A program made the translations under genes and the position numbers. From the NCBI RefSeq assembly GCF_000577275.2, contig NZ_HG916852.1, positions 1,119,001 through 1,183,000 on the forward strand: a stretch of 64,000 nucleotides of DNA. The letters are read 5' to 3'. Within the stretch, counting starts at the first letter, position 1. Each line of letters begins with the position of its first letter. Under the pieces are notes generated by a model. That model saw only the letters and a program-made list of their open reading frames with translations. It was not told where the DNA came from and searched no databases. Below, in pieces: positions 25,875 through 35,092 of the stretch. The DNA comes from Rhizobium favelukesii (GTDB lineage Bacteria > Pseudomonadota > Alphaproteobacteria > Rhizobiales > Rhizobiaceae).

Positions 25875-28037
25875 ATGCTGAACGTAGCGCTCGAGACTTC
25901 CAGCAGCACATCGCTGCAGACATTCAAAGCCGCATTCAAATCCGTGGCTGCGTTCTATGGCCGACCAAGCTCCGACACGGTCCTCTTCTCCGGTCTTCCG
26001 GATGAGGTGACCGAGTCGCTTGAGGTTGACGATGTCGAACGCATGGCCGAGCGCATCGGCCTGCAGGTGATCAAGCATCAGGAGCGCGAATGCCGTCAGG
26101 GCAATTTCGATTGTCCGGCGATCGCTGCGTTCGCCGATGGCAGCGTGCTGCCTCTGCTCGAGGTCGCCGAGGACGGCTCCTATGTCACGGATATCGTTCC
26201 CATCGCCGGCAGTCAGATCCGGCTGACGCGCGAAGAATTCCTGGCGCTGAAGCCGCAGCTGGCATTTGCCTTCACGCTTTACTATCAGAACGCCTCGGAA
26301 GAGGCACTGGTTGGTAATGCCGTGGAGATCGAGAAGCGGCATTGGCTGGCAACGACCCTCGCACCTTACTGGCGCACCTATGTGCGCGTCATGGTCGCGG
26401 CGCTCTTTATCAATCTGATTGCGCTCGGCTCGCCGCTCTTTACGATGAACGTCTATGACCGGGTGCTGCCGAACAAGGCAATCTCGACGCTTTGGGTGTT
26501 GGCCGCGGGTATCTCGCTTGCCTATATCTTCGACTTCCTCTTGAAGACGGCGCGCTCGTCGCTCATCGATTATGCCGGGCGAAAGGCCGACCTGCGTCTG
26601 TCGCAGCTTCTCTTCGACAAAGTGCTCAACTCGACGCTCGCCTCGCGGCCGATGTCGACGGGTGAATATGCCAACCGCGTCACGCAGTACGAATTCGTTC
26701 GCGAGTTCTTCACCTCGAACACCATCGGCGTGCTGATCGACAGTCTGTTCGTTTTCATCTTCCTCGCGGTCATTTATCTGATTTCCGGCTGGCTGGTGGT
26801 CATTCCGGCCGTAGCATTCGTGTTGTCTGTCATCATTGGCCTCTACGCGCAGGCCGCGATCGGCAAGCGCATGGCGACCGCCGCCAACGAGGCATCGCGG
26901 CGCCAATCCTTGCTGGTGGAGACGATTTCGACGATCGAAACGCTGAAGAGCCTGCGCGCCGAAGCGACGATGCTGCGTCGCTGGCGGGAGCTTACCAAGT
27001 ATTCGAGCCGCACCAGCGAGGACATCAAGCATATCTCGACGAACGCCATCAACATGACGATGTTCATCCAGCAGATGGTGAGCGTCCTGATCGTGATTGC
27101 CGGTACCTACGAGTTCTCCGAAGGCCGCATTGCCATGGGCGCGATTGTCGCGACGGTCATGCTGGCGAGCCGCGCGGGCGCACCGCTCGGCCAGATCGCC
27201 ATGACGCTGGCGCGCTTCCGCCAGGCAACCATGTCCCTTCGCATTCTCGATAAGATCATGGAGCAGCCCGACGATCGTCCGTCCACCGTCGGCTTCGTCA
27301 ACCGCGAGATCACCCGCGGTGCCTTCAGCTTCCAGGATGTGTCCTTCCAGTATCCGGGATCGGACTATCCCGTCATCAACAAGCTGTCCTTTACGGTGCA
27401 GCCGGGTGAACGCATCGGCATCATTGGCCGCATCGGCTCCGGCAAGACCACTCTCGGCCGCTTGCTTGACGGGCTCTTTTGTCCCTCGGGCGGCCGCGTG
27501 CTGATCGATGGCGTCGATATCCGGCAATATCACATGGCCGAAGTTCGCTCGGCGGTCGCCGTGGCCGGCCAGTCGTCCGATCTCTTCTCGGGCACGGTCA
27601 AGGAAAACCTGCTGATCGGGCGCGCCGATGCGACCGACGAGGAGCTCCTCGAGGTCGCCCGCATGACCGGTGTCGACGAGTTCGTGGGCAATCATCCTCG
27701 CGGTTTCGACATGCCGGTTGGCGAACGCGGCACCAACCTGTCGAGCGGCCAGAAGCAGGCGCTGACGATCGCCCGTCTGCTGCTCACCAAGCCGAAGATC
27801 GTATTTCTCGACGAGCCATCGGGCGCCATGGACCTGGCGACCGAGCGCAACCTGATTGCGCGCCTGTCGACGGCCATCAGGCGCGACACCACGCTGCTGA
27901 TCGCCACCCACCGCTACAGCATGCTCGAGCTCGTCGACCGTCTGATCGTTATCGACAAGGGTCGGATCATCGCCGACGGACCGAAGAATGCGGTCATCGA
28001 AGCGATGCAGCGCAAACCGGCGGGTGCGCAGCCATGA
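25875..28037 (+). CDS. LapB-type T1SS ABC exporter (ATPase/permease)
   Basis: The 720-residue protein has an N-terminal region of about 150 residues that resembles a C39-like domain without an evident catalytic cysteine. This is typical of LapB/HlyB exporters that do not cleave a leader. Residues about 165-445 contain the transmembrane domain (YDRVLPNKAISTLWVLAAGI). The nucleotide-binding domain begins near 470 with Walker A GRIGSGKTTL, signature LSSGQ and Walker B IVFLDEPSGAMD. It powers transport of the adhesin from the cytoplasm through the TolC-like channel. Its stop overlaps the next gene by four bases (ATGA). Confidence 0.94.
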   Translation: MLNVALETSSSTSLQTFKAAFKSVAAFYGRPSSDTVLFSGLPDEVTESLEVDDVERMAERIGLQVIKHQERECRQGNFDCPAIAAFADGSVLPLLEVAEDGSYVTDIVPIAGSQIRLTREEFLALKPQLAFAFTLYYQNASEEALVGNAVEIEKRHWLATTLAPYWRTYVRVMVAALFINLIALGSPLFTMNVYDRVLPNKAISTLWVLAAGISLAYIFDFLLKTARSSLIDYAGRKADLRLSQLLFDKVLNSTLASRPMSTGEYANRVTQYEFVREFFTSNTIGVLIDSLFVFIFLAVIYLISGWLVVIPAVAFVLSVIIGLYAQAAIGKRMATAANEASRRQSLLVETISTIETLKSLRAEATMLRRWRELTKYSSRTSEDIKHISTNAINMTMFIQQMVSVLIVIAGTYEFSEGRIAMGAIVATVMLASRAGAPLGQIAMTLARFRQATMSLRILDKIMEQPDDRPSTVGFVNREITRGAFSFQDVSFQYPGSDYPVINKLSFTVQPGERIGIIGRIGSGKTTLGRLLDGLFCPSGGRVLIDGVDIRQYHMAEVRSAVAVAGQSSDLFSGTVKENLLIGRADATDEELLEVARMTGVDEFVGNHPRGFDMPVGERGTNLSSGQKQALTIARLLLTKPKIVFLDEPSGAMDLATERNLIARLSTAIRRDTTLLIATHRYSMLELVDRLIVIDKGRIIADGPKNAVIEAMQRKPAGAQP

Positions 28038-29329
28038 GCCTCAACAATCGCCACGACAATCCTCCGCTTCTCGCCCGCGGCATTCTGGCGTTGGTGGCTC
28101 TGGTCATTGCGAGCTTCCTCGCCTGGGCAGCGATAGCCGATGTCAACGAGATCGCCCGCGGCGAGGGCAAAGTCATTCCGGTGTCGAAGACGCAGATCAT
28201 CCAGTCTTCGGAGCCCGGCGTTGTCCAGCAAATTGCCGTCGTCCTCGGTCAGGTCGTTCGCAAGGGCCAGCTGCTGGTCCAGCTCGACAACACGACGACG
28301 TCGTCGTCGCTTGGTGAATCCGTCGCCAAGGCCCGGGCGCTTGGTGCCAAGGTGGCCCGATTGAAGCTCGAGGAAGCCGGCCAGTACGATACGCCCTTTA
28401 TCTGCCCGCAAGAGATTTTGGCCGTTGCCAAGGAAGTGTGCGCAAACGAGGAGCAGCTTTTTGCCGCCGATCGTGCCAGCTACCAGAACAAGCTCGGGGT
28501 TCTGAAGGAACGTGTTCGCCAGCGCGAGAACGAGCTCAGCGAAGCCCACGCCAATATCGATCGCCTGCAGCAGAACATCGAAGGCGCACAACGCCAATAT
28601 GACCTCATCCACCCATTGGCCCAGAAAAAGCTTGTGGCCCAGACCGAAGTCCTGAAAACCGAGCGTGATCTCACCGACCAGCAGGGCCAGCTCAAGGTCT
28701 ATCAGGAAAGCATCGACCGTCTGGAAGCAGCCGTGCAGGAAGCCAAGCTGCAGCTCGGCGATCTTGCCCTGGAATTGCGCCAGCAGGCGCTGACCGATAA
28801 GGCGCAGGCCCTGGCCGAGCTCTCGGTCGTCGACGAGACCATTCGCGGCGCCTCTGACCGCGTGAAGCGCACCGACATCCGCTCGCCGGTTGACGGCATC
28901 GTCAACACACTCGAGGTCAACACCATTGGAGCCTATGTCGATCCCGGCCGCGTCATCGCCGGCATCGTGCCGACCGCCGATACGCTGCTGATCGAAGCGA
29001 AGATCTCGCCGCGCGATGTCGCCTTCGTGCGCCGCGGCCAGCCGGCCGTCGTCAAGGTCACGGCCTACGACTTCTCGATCTTCGGCGGCCTCGAAGGCGT
29101 CGTCGAGAACATCTCGGCCGACAGCCTCGTCGAAAAGGAAAAGGGCGAGACCTACTACTTGGTTCAGGTCAAGACCGACACGTCGGCGCTCGAGCGCAAC
29201 GGCAAGTCCTATCCGATCATCCCCGGCATGGTTGCCTCGGTCGAAATCATGACCGGCAACAAGACGGTGCTCAGCTATCTGATGAAGCCGATCAACAAGG
29301 CGCGCAGCGAAGCGCTGACGGAGCGATAG
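28034..29329 (+). CDS. LapC/HlyD-type T1SS membrane fusion protein
   Basis: The 431-residue protein has one N-terminal membrane span (GILALVALVIASFLAWAAIA), a biotinyl-lipoyl half-motif (ARGEGKVIPVSKTQ), a long alpha-helical hairpin (about residues 90-270) and a second lipoyl half (TDIRSPVDGIVNTLEV), ending with a beta-barrel domain. This is the HlyD-family adaptor that joins the ABC exporter to the outer-membrane channel. The start overlaps the exporter stop, and the next gene begins one base after this stop, so all four genes form one operon. Confidence 0.94.
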   Translation: MSLNNRHDNPPLLARGILALVALVIASFLAWAAIADVNEIARGEGKVIPVSKTQIIQSSEPGVVQQIAVVLGQVVRKGQLLVQLDNTTTSSSLGESVAKARALGAKVARLKLEEAGQYDTPFICPQEILAVAKEVCANEEQLFAADRASYQNKLGVLKERVRQRENELSEAHANIDRLQQNIEGAQRQYDLIHPLAQKKLVAQTEVLKTERDLTDQQGQLKVYQESIDRLEAAVQEAKLQLGDLALELRQQALTDKAQALAELSVVDETIRGASDRVKRTDIRSPVDGIVNTLEVNTIGAYVDPGRVIAGIVPTADTLLIEAKISPRDVAFVRRGQPAVVKVTAYDFSIFGGLEGVVENISADSLVEKEKGETYYLVQVKTDTSALERNGKSYPIIPGMVASVEIMTGNKTVLSYLMKPINKARSEALTER

Positions 29330-29330
29330 G

Positions 29331-29990
29331 ATGCTGATCGTCAAGCCAGGCAGCAATGCACTCACCGAGCTTGAACCGATCGATGAGCCTTTGCCGGCCA
29401 TCGGCGCCGATGAAATCGAGCCGCGCTTCCGCGCTGTCGTCGGCCGCGGCGGCGAACGACGTGGCATCCGGCTCGAACGGATCTACTGGGATGGCCTCGG
29501 TCGCATGTCGTCGGCCGGCAAGATGAGCACTGCCGACCTCGTGCACCACACAGCCTCGCAGATGCCCGAGTCTGGCAATCTCGCCTCGCTGCTGCGCGTC
29601 CTCAGCTTCAAGTGGGCGCTGCGCCGGCTGGACACGGTCGAGGACGCGTCATCGCTGGCAAACGTCAATGCCATCATCCAGGCGTCGCCGTCGCCGACGA
29701 TCCTGCTTACGCAGGAGAAGAAGATCCAACTCTTCAACGATCCCTTCCTGACCATGCTGCGCCAGCGTCTCCCGCTTGGAGATACGGCGCAGTTGACGAA
29801 AAGCTTGAGGTTTTCGATCGACACGCAGATCGACGAAGCGATCGCAACGCTCTATCGCAACCGCGGCAAGACGCTGAACACCGGCTTCACCATTGCCGTC
29901 GGCTCACAGTCGATGAAGGGGCAGATCAATCTGGCTCTGGCGCCGACGCATGAGAAGTCGATGCTGATCGGCTACATCTCACGTTATTGA
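29331..29990 (+). CDS. RHH-PAS protein, last gene of the T1SS operon
   Basis: The 219-residue protein begins one base after the HlyD gene. Residues about 40-100 (RGIRLERIYWDGLGRMSSAG, LASLLRVLSFKWALRRL) resemble the ribbon-helix-helix domain called RHH_4. Residues about 112-219 look like a PAS domain (VNAIIQASPSPTILLTQEKK...LFNDPFL). A DNA-binding plus sensory fold suggests a transcription factor for the adhesin/exporter genes, but no ligand-binding residues can be named. There are no membrane segments. A terminator follows. The operon position strongly links it to adhesin biology; the function is inference. Confidence 0.7.
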   Translation: MLIVKPGSNALTELEPIDEPLPAIGADEIEPRFRAVVGRGGERRGIRLERIYWDGLGRMSSAGKMSTADLVHHTASQMPESGNLASLLRVLSFKWALRRLDTVEDASSLANVNAIIQASPSPTILLTQEKKIQLFNDPFLTMLRQRLPLGDTAQLTKSLRFSIDTQIDEAIATLYRNRGKTLNTGFTIAVGSQSMKGQINLALAPTHEKSMLIGYISRY

Positions 29991-30007
29991 TCGACTAATC
30001 GGACATG

Positions 30008-30038
30008 AAAAAAGGCAGCTGAACTCAACCGCCTTTTT
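30008..30038. terminator. Bidirectional terminator between the T1SS operon and the LapG gene
   Basis: AAAAAAGGC and GCCTTTTT pair around a 14-base loop in the gap between the convergent genes. Each strand has a T-run. Confidence 0.75.
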
Positions 30039-30058
30039 CTGTGTCTTGCTTGTGATCC

Positions 30059-31015
30059 TCAAAACGCCACGCCTTCGCCGGGAGCCACCTTTTCCAGCGG
30101 CATTGCCGAAGCCACCTGCTTGGCGCCGGTGCGCGTTCCGTGCAGATAGCCTTTGCCGTCCGCAATCGAATAGAGCGGCACGTAGTCGGGCAGCTTTGTA
30201 TCGGGCAGAACCTCGTCACGCATGTTGTCGACGATGAAGCGATTGCCGTTGACCGCGACGGAAAGCACCGCGTGGTAGAAGTGCCGCTTCTGGTCGAACA
30301 GGACGACAACTGACATGTCCTTGAGATCGACGCCTTCGGCGTGCAGGGCCGCCATCTTCAGGATCGCGAAGTCCTCGCAATCGCCCTGCTGGCGCAAAAG
30401 CGTTTCGGCGGGCGTTGCCCAGTAGTCAGCCACCTTGTAGGTGTCGATGTCGCGGCTGTAGCGGATCGTGTGGTTGATCGTGACGTTGACCGCGTTCAGC
30501 TTGTCGCGGATCGAGGACTGCGAAGTCTTGGTGAAGGCAACCTTGATCGCGGTCGCGGCGTCGGAGCATCTGCCTGCGCTGCAGTTGATCGCGGTTCCAT
30601 CCGCCATTTCCGACAGCGACGGTGCTAACTTCTTCAGAGCGGCAAGACGCTTGAAAGGAATGGCGACGGTTCCGAATGCGCCGCTGCCCATCGGCGCCGC
30701 AATCGCCGGGCGCTCGGCTGGCTGCACCGGTGCGACGCCCTCCTTCACCCAGCCGGCAGGCTCGGGCTGCAGCGATCGGGTCAGCGCAGTAACGTCCATG
30801 GTACCGATGGCGTTCGCCGCCAGGCTGAGGAGGTTGGCGACGCCGCCAAGGGTCAGCACGCGGGCTGTGTCAGCAGCGAAGTCAACGGAGTACATCGCGC
30901 CGGAAATCCGTGGAGACGGAAGCGCGGAGGCCGACGAGATATTCGGCGACAACGCAAGGGAAAATGCGGAGAAAGTAAAAGCGGCGATATTGCTTTTCTT
31001 TATACTGCGCTTCAT
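30059..31015 (-). CDS. lapG: LapG-type periplasmic transglutaminase-like cysteine protease
   Basis: The 318-residue protein has a signal sequence (SNIAAFTFSAFSLALSPNIS) and a bacterial transglutaminase-like cysteine proteinase (BTLCP) domain. The catalytic cysteine lies in QQGDCEDFA, the histidine in FYHAVL and the aspartate in FIVDNMRDEV, giving a complete Cys-His-Asp triad. LapG proteases cut LapA-type adhesins at a di-alanine near the N-terminus and so release cells from surfaces. Linkage to the adhesin and its exporter supports that role. Characterised LapG needs calcium and is held inactive by LapD; no LapD gene is seen here. The N-terminal 110 residues before the catalytic domain are longer than in the Pseudomonas protein as I remember it. 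Confidence 0.88.
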   Translation of the reverse strand: MKRSIKKSNIAAFTFSAFSLALSPNISSASALPSPRISGAMYSVDFAADTARVLTLGGVANLLSLAANAIGTMDVTALTRSLQPEPAGWVKEGVAPVQPAERPAIAAPMGSGAFGTVAIPFKRLAALKKLAPSLSEMADGTAINCSAGRCSDAATAIKVAFTKTSQSSIRDKLNAVNVTINHTIRYSRDIDTYKVADYWATPAETLLRQQGDCEDFAILKMAALHAEGVDLKDMSVVVLFDQKRHFYHAVLSVAVNGNRFIVDNMRDEVLPDTKLPDYVPLYSIADGKGYLHGTRTGAKQVASAMPLEKVAPGEGVAF

Positions 31016-31131
31016 GGATCGTCGTCTCTCGTTGGCTGAGAGAAACGTACAAAACAGCTATAAAAATCAGGTATTTAAGCGTGGATAAGGCCAGTATAAA
31101 TTATCCATTCAAAAGAACATAAAAGTTTAGC

Positions 31132-32490
31132 GTGTCCATCAACCAAGTTTGGGCGAAGGGTTTGCTTTCCCGTGTTGCCTGTGCAGATATGAAATCTGCC
31201 AAAAGGCCGGAAGAGGCCGCGATTACGAGAGTGGGGGAACAGGTGACAGTGCAGTCAATCGGGCAGGTGCTAGGCTCGCATGGTTTACGCTCGACACGGC
31301 AAGTGTCGCCTTCGGAAGGCGTCGGTTCTCTGAAACTCATCAAATCCGTTCTCGCAATGTCGATCGTCGTCGCCTGCGGGCTGCTCGCGGGCTGCCAATC
31401 CGGCGTCGATGGCATCGCCAAGAATGTGAAGACCAATGATATCAAGGCGCCCTCGAGCGAGGTCGAGGAGAGCTTCGGAGAAACGGGAGCGGAGATCACG
31501 CTACTGTTGCCCAAGGGCGCGACCGGCATTTACGACGGCGCTGCACGTGACGTGCGCGACGGCGCCGGCCTCGGCGTCGGCGAACTCGGGGGTAATCAGG
31601 TCTTCGTCAAGGTTGTCGACGTGGCCTTCGGCGCTGCGGCTGCCACGACTGCGGTGAGCGCTGCCAAGGCGCGCGGTTCCGTTCTCCTCGTCAGCTATGC
31701 ATCACCTGCCGTCACTTCGGCTATTGCCGCGGTCCCTGCCGACCAGCGACCGCCTTTGCTCAATCTCGGCGTGCCGGTGCCGCCGACATCTGGCAATGTC
31801 TACAACTTCGTTTCCGATGAGATCGACAGCGCCATCGACGGCGCACGGGCAGCCTTTGCCAGCGGGCACAAGAAGGTACTGGTTTTTGCGCAGAGCGATT
31901 TTCCGGCCGCGGGCGAGGAGCGGCTGGCAAGCGCCATCCGCGCCGGCGGTGGTACATACCTCGGCCTCACCCGCTATGATCTGACCGATGCCGCCGCATC
32001 GGACGCGGTCAAGAGGGCTGGCGCCCATCTGCAGAATGCCGACACCGTGCTCGTCCTCGGGAAAACGGTGATCACGACGACCATTGTGGGCGCTGTGAAA
32101 GCAAGCGGCAAGACGAACGTAACCTTCGTCGGCACCAGCGCCTGGCCGTCGCAGGCTTATTCGAATCCCTCGGTGACGGGCACGGTGATTGCCATGGTCG
32201 AGCCCGAGGGCGCGACGATGATTGGCGAGCGCTACCAGCGCCACTACAAGCGCACGCTCTCTACCGATGCGGCTTACGGTTATGATGCAGTGGCCGTTGC
32301 CTCCGGCATTGTCCGAACAAAGGGGCCGGAGGGGATGAACGCGCAGAACCTGACCAGTAACGTCGGCTTCCGCGGTGTGACCGGTCTCTTCAGGTTGACG
32401 CCCGCCGGTACCGTGGAGCGCAAGATGAGCCTCTATTCCCTCAGCGGCGGCAAGCTCACTCTGCTCGGAGCGACGCCGGCGTCGTTCTGA
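31132..32490 (+). CDS. Periplasmic-binding-protein-like lipoprotein (PBP activator/LivK-like fold)
   Basis: The frame is open from 31132 (452 residues), but the leader is inside it: KSVLAMSIVVACGLLAGC at about residues 70-87 is a lipobox signal. The true start is probably later than 31132; GTG at 31243 after GGGGGAACAG is one option. The rest resembles a Peripla_BP_6 fold (EITLLLPKGATGIY, SYASPAVTSAIAAVPADQRP, GHKKVLVFAQSDFPAAGEE, AYGYDAVAVASGI). Such lipoproteins include amino-acid binding proteins and LpoA-like penicillin-binding-protein activators. No permease genes are adjacent, which favours a stand-alone envelope role. Its TGA overlaps the next ATG. Confidence 0.75.
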   Translation: MSINQVWAKGLLSRVACADMKSAKRPEEAAITRVGEQVTVQSIGQVLGSHGLRSTRQVSPSEGVGSLKLIKSVLAMSIVVACGLLAGCQSGVDGIAKNVKTNDIKAPSSEVEESFGETGAEITLLLPKGATGIYDGAARDVRDGAGLGVGELGGNQVFVKVVDVAFGAAAATTAVSAAKARGSVLLVSYASPAVTSAIAAVPADQRPPLLNLGVPVPPTSGNVYNFVSDEIDSAIDGARAAFASGHKKVLVFAQSDFPAAGEERLASAIRAGGGTYLGLTRYDLTDAAASDAVKRAGAHLQNADTVLVLGKTVITTTIVGAVKASGKTNVTFVGTSAWPSQAYSNPSVTGTVIAMVEPEGATMIGERYQRHYKRTLSTDAAYGYDAVAVASGIVRTKGPEGMNAQNLTSNVGFRGVTGLFRLTPAGTVERKMSLYSLSGGKLTLLGATPASF

Positions 32491-33071
32491 TGTTGACACC
32501 ATCCTCGGGCATAACCACGTCTCCAGGCGCTGCACGCATGGAGGAGCCGATGCTCGTCGAGGATGCCGAAACCTTGCCGCCCGCGATCATGGACTGCAAC
32601 TTCTCGTTCGACGTCACCTCGGAGCTATTGGCGCCATATGACGATCCGTTCGGGCAGGTTCGGGTTGTAGAGCCCTATCGCAAGTCGTACGGCTTTGACC
32701 CGGACGACTTTACGGCTGGACCAGATCGGCGCTTGGTGATTGCAAGCCGAGCGGGCAGGGCGTGCGGTTACCTCCTCTTGTCGAAGAGCTGGAACGGCTT
32801 TGTCTCGGTGGAAGACCTCGCGGTCGATCGGACAGCCAGGAGATCCGGTGCCGGCAGGATGCTTATGGACCGCGCCGTCGGCTGGGCGCGCGAGCAAGAC
32901 GCGCCCGGCATCCGTTTGGAGACCCAATCGAACAACGTGGCCGCCTGCCGCTTCCACAAGCGATATGGCTTCGAACTCGGCGGATACGACAAGTATCTCT
33001 ACGCCGCGTTGGAGCAGCGCAGAGAGACGGCGCTCTTCTTGTACCTGTTCCTTACGGCTGTTGAAGTCTAA
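32490..33071 (+). CDS. GNAT acetyltransferase resembling streptothricin acetyltransferase
   Basis: From the ATG overlapping the previous stop (TGATG) the protein has 193 residues. In-frame ATGs at 32538, 32550 and 32589 are alternatives. The GNAT core is clear: VEDLAVDRTARRSGAGRMLM (acetyl-CoA loop), LETQSNNVAACRFHKRYGF, and a C-terminal LYAALEQRRETALFLYLFL. This order closely matches streptothricin acetyltransferases (Sat/SatA), which acetylate the beta-lysine of that antibiotic. Substrate identity is not proven. The TAA overlaps the stop of the convergent ABC-F gene. Confidence 0.75.
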   Translation: MLTPSSGITTSPGAARMEEPMLVEDAETLPPAIMDCNFSFDVTSELLAPYDDPFGQVRVVEPYRKSYGFDPDDFTAGPDRRLVIASRAGRACGYLLLSKSWNGFVSVEDLAVDRTARRSGAGRMLMDRAVGWAREQDAPGIRLETQSNNVAACRFHKRYGFELGGYDKYLYAALEQRRETALFLYLFLTAVEV

Positions 33072-34588
33072 GGCCGTGCCGAAGCAAAGAAAAGCTCTGG
33101 GCTTTCCACTTCAACGAGCCGTCGGCGCTCGATCTGCCAGAACCGGTTGCCGACCGCGCGGACGAAGCTGCGGTCGTGCGAGACCACGAGGCAACTGGCC
33201 TGACGTGCCATGAGCTCGCCCTCCAGCGCTTCCTGCCCGTCGATGTCGAGGTGGTTCGTGGGCTCGTCGAGCAGGTAGAAATTCGGCTCCGCCAGCCGCA
33301 GGACCAGCATGCCGAGCCGCGCCTTCTGGCCGCCCGAAAGCCGCCCGACGGCGCGCGACTGCATGTCGATGGTCATGCCGGCACCCGCCAGCAGCGCCCG
33401 CGCCCGCTGATCGCCGACCTCGAAACGGCGGATGATCGTCTCCATCGGCGTGTCCTTGTCCTTGAGGTCGGCAAGCGCCTGATCTCTGTAGCCGAGAACC
33501 AGGGAAGGTGTCGCCTTGATACCGTCCTGTGCCGTCTCGGCATTGCCGATCGCCTTTCGCAGCATCGCAATCAGCCGCGATTTGCCGGCGCCGTTCTCGC
33601 CGAGCAGCACGATCCGGTCACCCTGGCAGATGAACTGCTTGCCGGTCCGGAAGAGCGGCGTGCCGTCGGGCGTGCAGACCACGGCGTCGTCGAGCGTCAC
33701 CAGCACCTTGGCATGCGTGCCGCGGTTGGCGAGCTTGATCGCACCGGCCGACCGCTCGAGGTGGGCGGGCTTGGCCGCATCCTCCAGCTTGTCGGCGCGT
33801 TGCTTCAGCTGTTTGGTCTTGACCACCAGCAGGTCGCTGCCGGAGTTGATGCCGATATTGTTGAGCTTCGCGGCCTGCTTCCGCAGTTGCTCGGCCGTCT
33901 TCATGTCGCGCTCGTAGCGTCGCTTGTCGGCTGTATCCGCCTCGTCCAGCGCCGCCCGCGCCCGACTGTAAGGTAGGGAAAAGACCTGCGATTGCTCCGG
34001 TCGCAGGAACAGCGTGCGATTGGTGACGGCATCGAGAAAGGCACGATCATGGCTGGAGATAATGACTGGAACGTCGCGGGGCAGGGCATTCAACCATTCC
34101 TCGAGTGCCGCTATCTTGCCGAGATCAAGGTGGTTGGTCGGCTCGTCGAGCAGCAGTGCGTCCGGCTCCAGCACCCAAGTACGCGCCAGCATCGCCAGCC
34201 GCTGCCAGCCGCCGCTGAGCTGTCCGACCGGGCGGCTGCGCAAGGCTTCCGGCACGTCGAGTGACTCCAGCGCGATGTCGACGCGCCAGCTTTCGTTCGC
34301 CTGCTGGTCGGCGGGCAGCGCCTGAAGGACCGCATCGTGGAACGGAACGTCAAGCAACCCTGTCGGCACGTCCTGCTCGACATGGCCGATCGTCAGTCCG
34401 CGCGAGCGCGTGATGTCGCCATGGGTTGCCTCCAGCGTGCCTGAAATGCAACGCAGCAGCGTGGACTTGCCACGGCCGTTGGCGGCGACGAGACCGAGAC
34501 GGTCGCCGGCATTGATGATGAGGTCGAGCTTGGCAAAGAGTGGTGCGCTCAGAGTGACGCCGAGATTGCGGATATTGATAAGGGTCAC
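33068..34588 (-). CDS. ABC-F family ATPase
   Basis: Two tandem ATP-binding domains and no membrane segments. The first has Walker A AANGRGKST and Walker B DALLLDEPTNHLD. The second has Walker A GENGAGKS, signature LSGGQ and Walker B FYLLDEPTNHLD. ABC-F proteins act on ribosomes, as translation factors or as antibiotic protection factors. The GTG at 34588 (VTLINIRNLGV) is the likely start, giving 506 residues; the frame is open to another GTG at 34618. The linker between the domains is about 80 residues and basic. It is convergent with the streptothricin-type acetyltransferase, and their stop codons overlap. Confidence 0.88.
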   Translation of the reverse strand: MTLINIRNLGVTLSAPLFAKLDLIINAGDRLGLVAANGRGKSTLLRCISGTLEATHGDITRSRGLTIGHVEQDVPTGLLDVPFHDAVLQALPADQQANESWRVDIALESLDVPEALRSRPVGQLSGGWQRLAMLARTWVLEPDALLLDEPTNHLDLGKIAALEEWLNALPRDVPVIISSHDRAFLDAVTNRTLFLRPEQSQVFSLPYSRARAALDEADTADKRRYERDMKTAEQLRKQAAKLNNIGINSGSDLLVVKTKQLKQRADKLEDAAKPAHLERSAGAIKLANRGTHAKVLVTLDDAVVCTPDGTPLFRTGKQFICQGDRIVLLGENGAGKSRLIAMLRKAIGNAETAQDGIKATPSLVLGYRDQALADLKDKDTPMETIIRRFEVGDQRARALLAGAGMTIDMQSRAVGRLSGGQKARLGMLVLRLAEPNFYLLDEPTNHLDIDGQEALEGELMARQASCLVVSHDRSFVRAVGNRFWQIERRRLVEVESPELFFASARP

Positions 34589-35092
34589 GATCTTGCTCTG
34601 GTCTTGCCGAGCGATCACACGGGCGAGGGCATGCGGCCTTCATCGCGTGCGTGTGCTCAAGCTCGGTGGATGGATCGTTGCAGACGAGCTGAATGCCCGA
34701 ACTGCTGCCACGAGGGGCAGACCAGGAAGAGAGTTTGTGAGAAACGGTCTCTGGTCAGCCCTGCAAACGCATTTGCAGGGCGTTGACGGGGCCACGCTGC
34801 CGGTTGAACCGGAAATAGCATTTTTGCACGCGACCCTCCTTTCTCTTTGAGTGCACAGGCGAAATACCATCAGGCATGCAGAAATGCAACCGAAACGGTT
34901 GCATCGGCCCATTCAGAAACTCTGTGCGGAGGAGGATTGCCACGCGCCGCGACAAGGCCCGGACATGATCCGCGGCGCTCCTGGTGATGGCCACCACCAA
35001 AATCTGGCTTCCACGTCCACGCCTCTTGAACATGGCCTAGTCACCGGGCGGCTCCGACCACAATGTCACCTTCGTCCATTCGTTGGCGCCCT
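34589..35092. other. Non-coding gap with one hairpin
   Basis: No gene could be supported here. The one clear structure is a perfect 10-bp stem (GCCCTGCAAA with TTTGCAGGGC, loop CGCA) at 34758-34781. The rest is unstructured by eye. Confidence 0.4.

Noticed and set aside
25611..29467. Long minus-strand open frames opposite the T1SS operon
   Set aside because: They mirror the exporter and adaptor codons and have no family resemblance. The plus-strand genes have complete domain sets and tight operon spacing.
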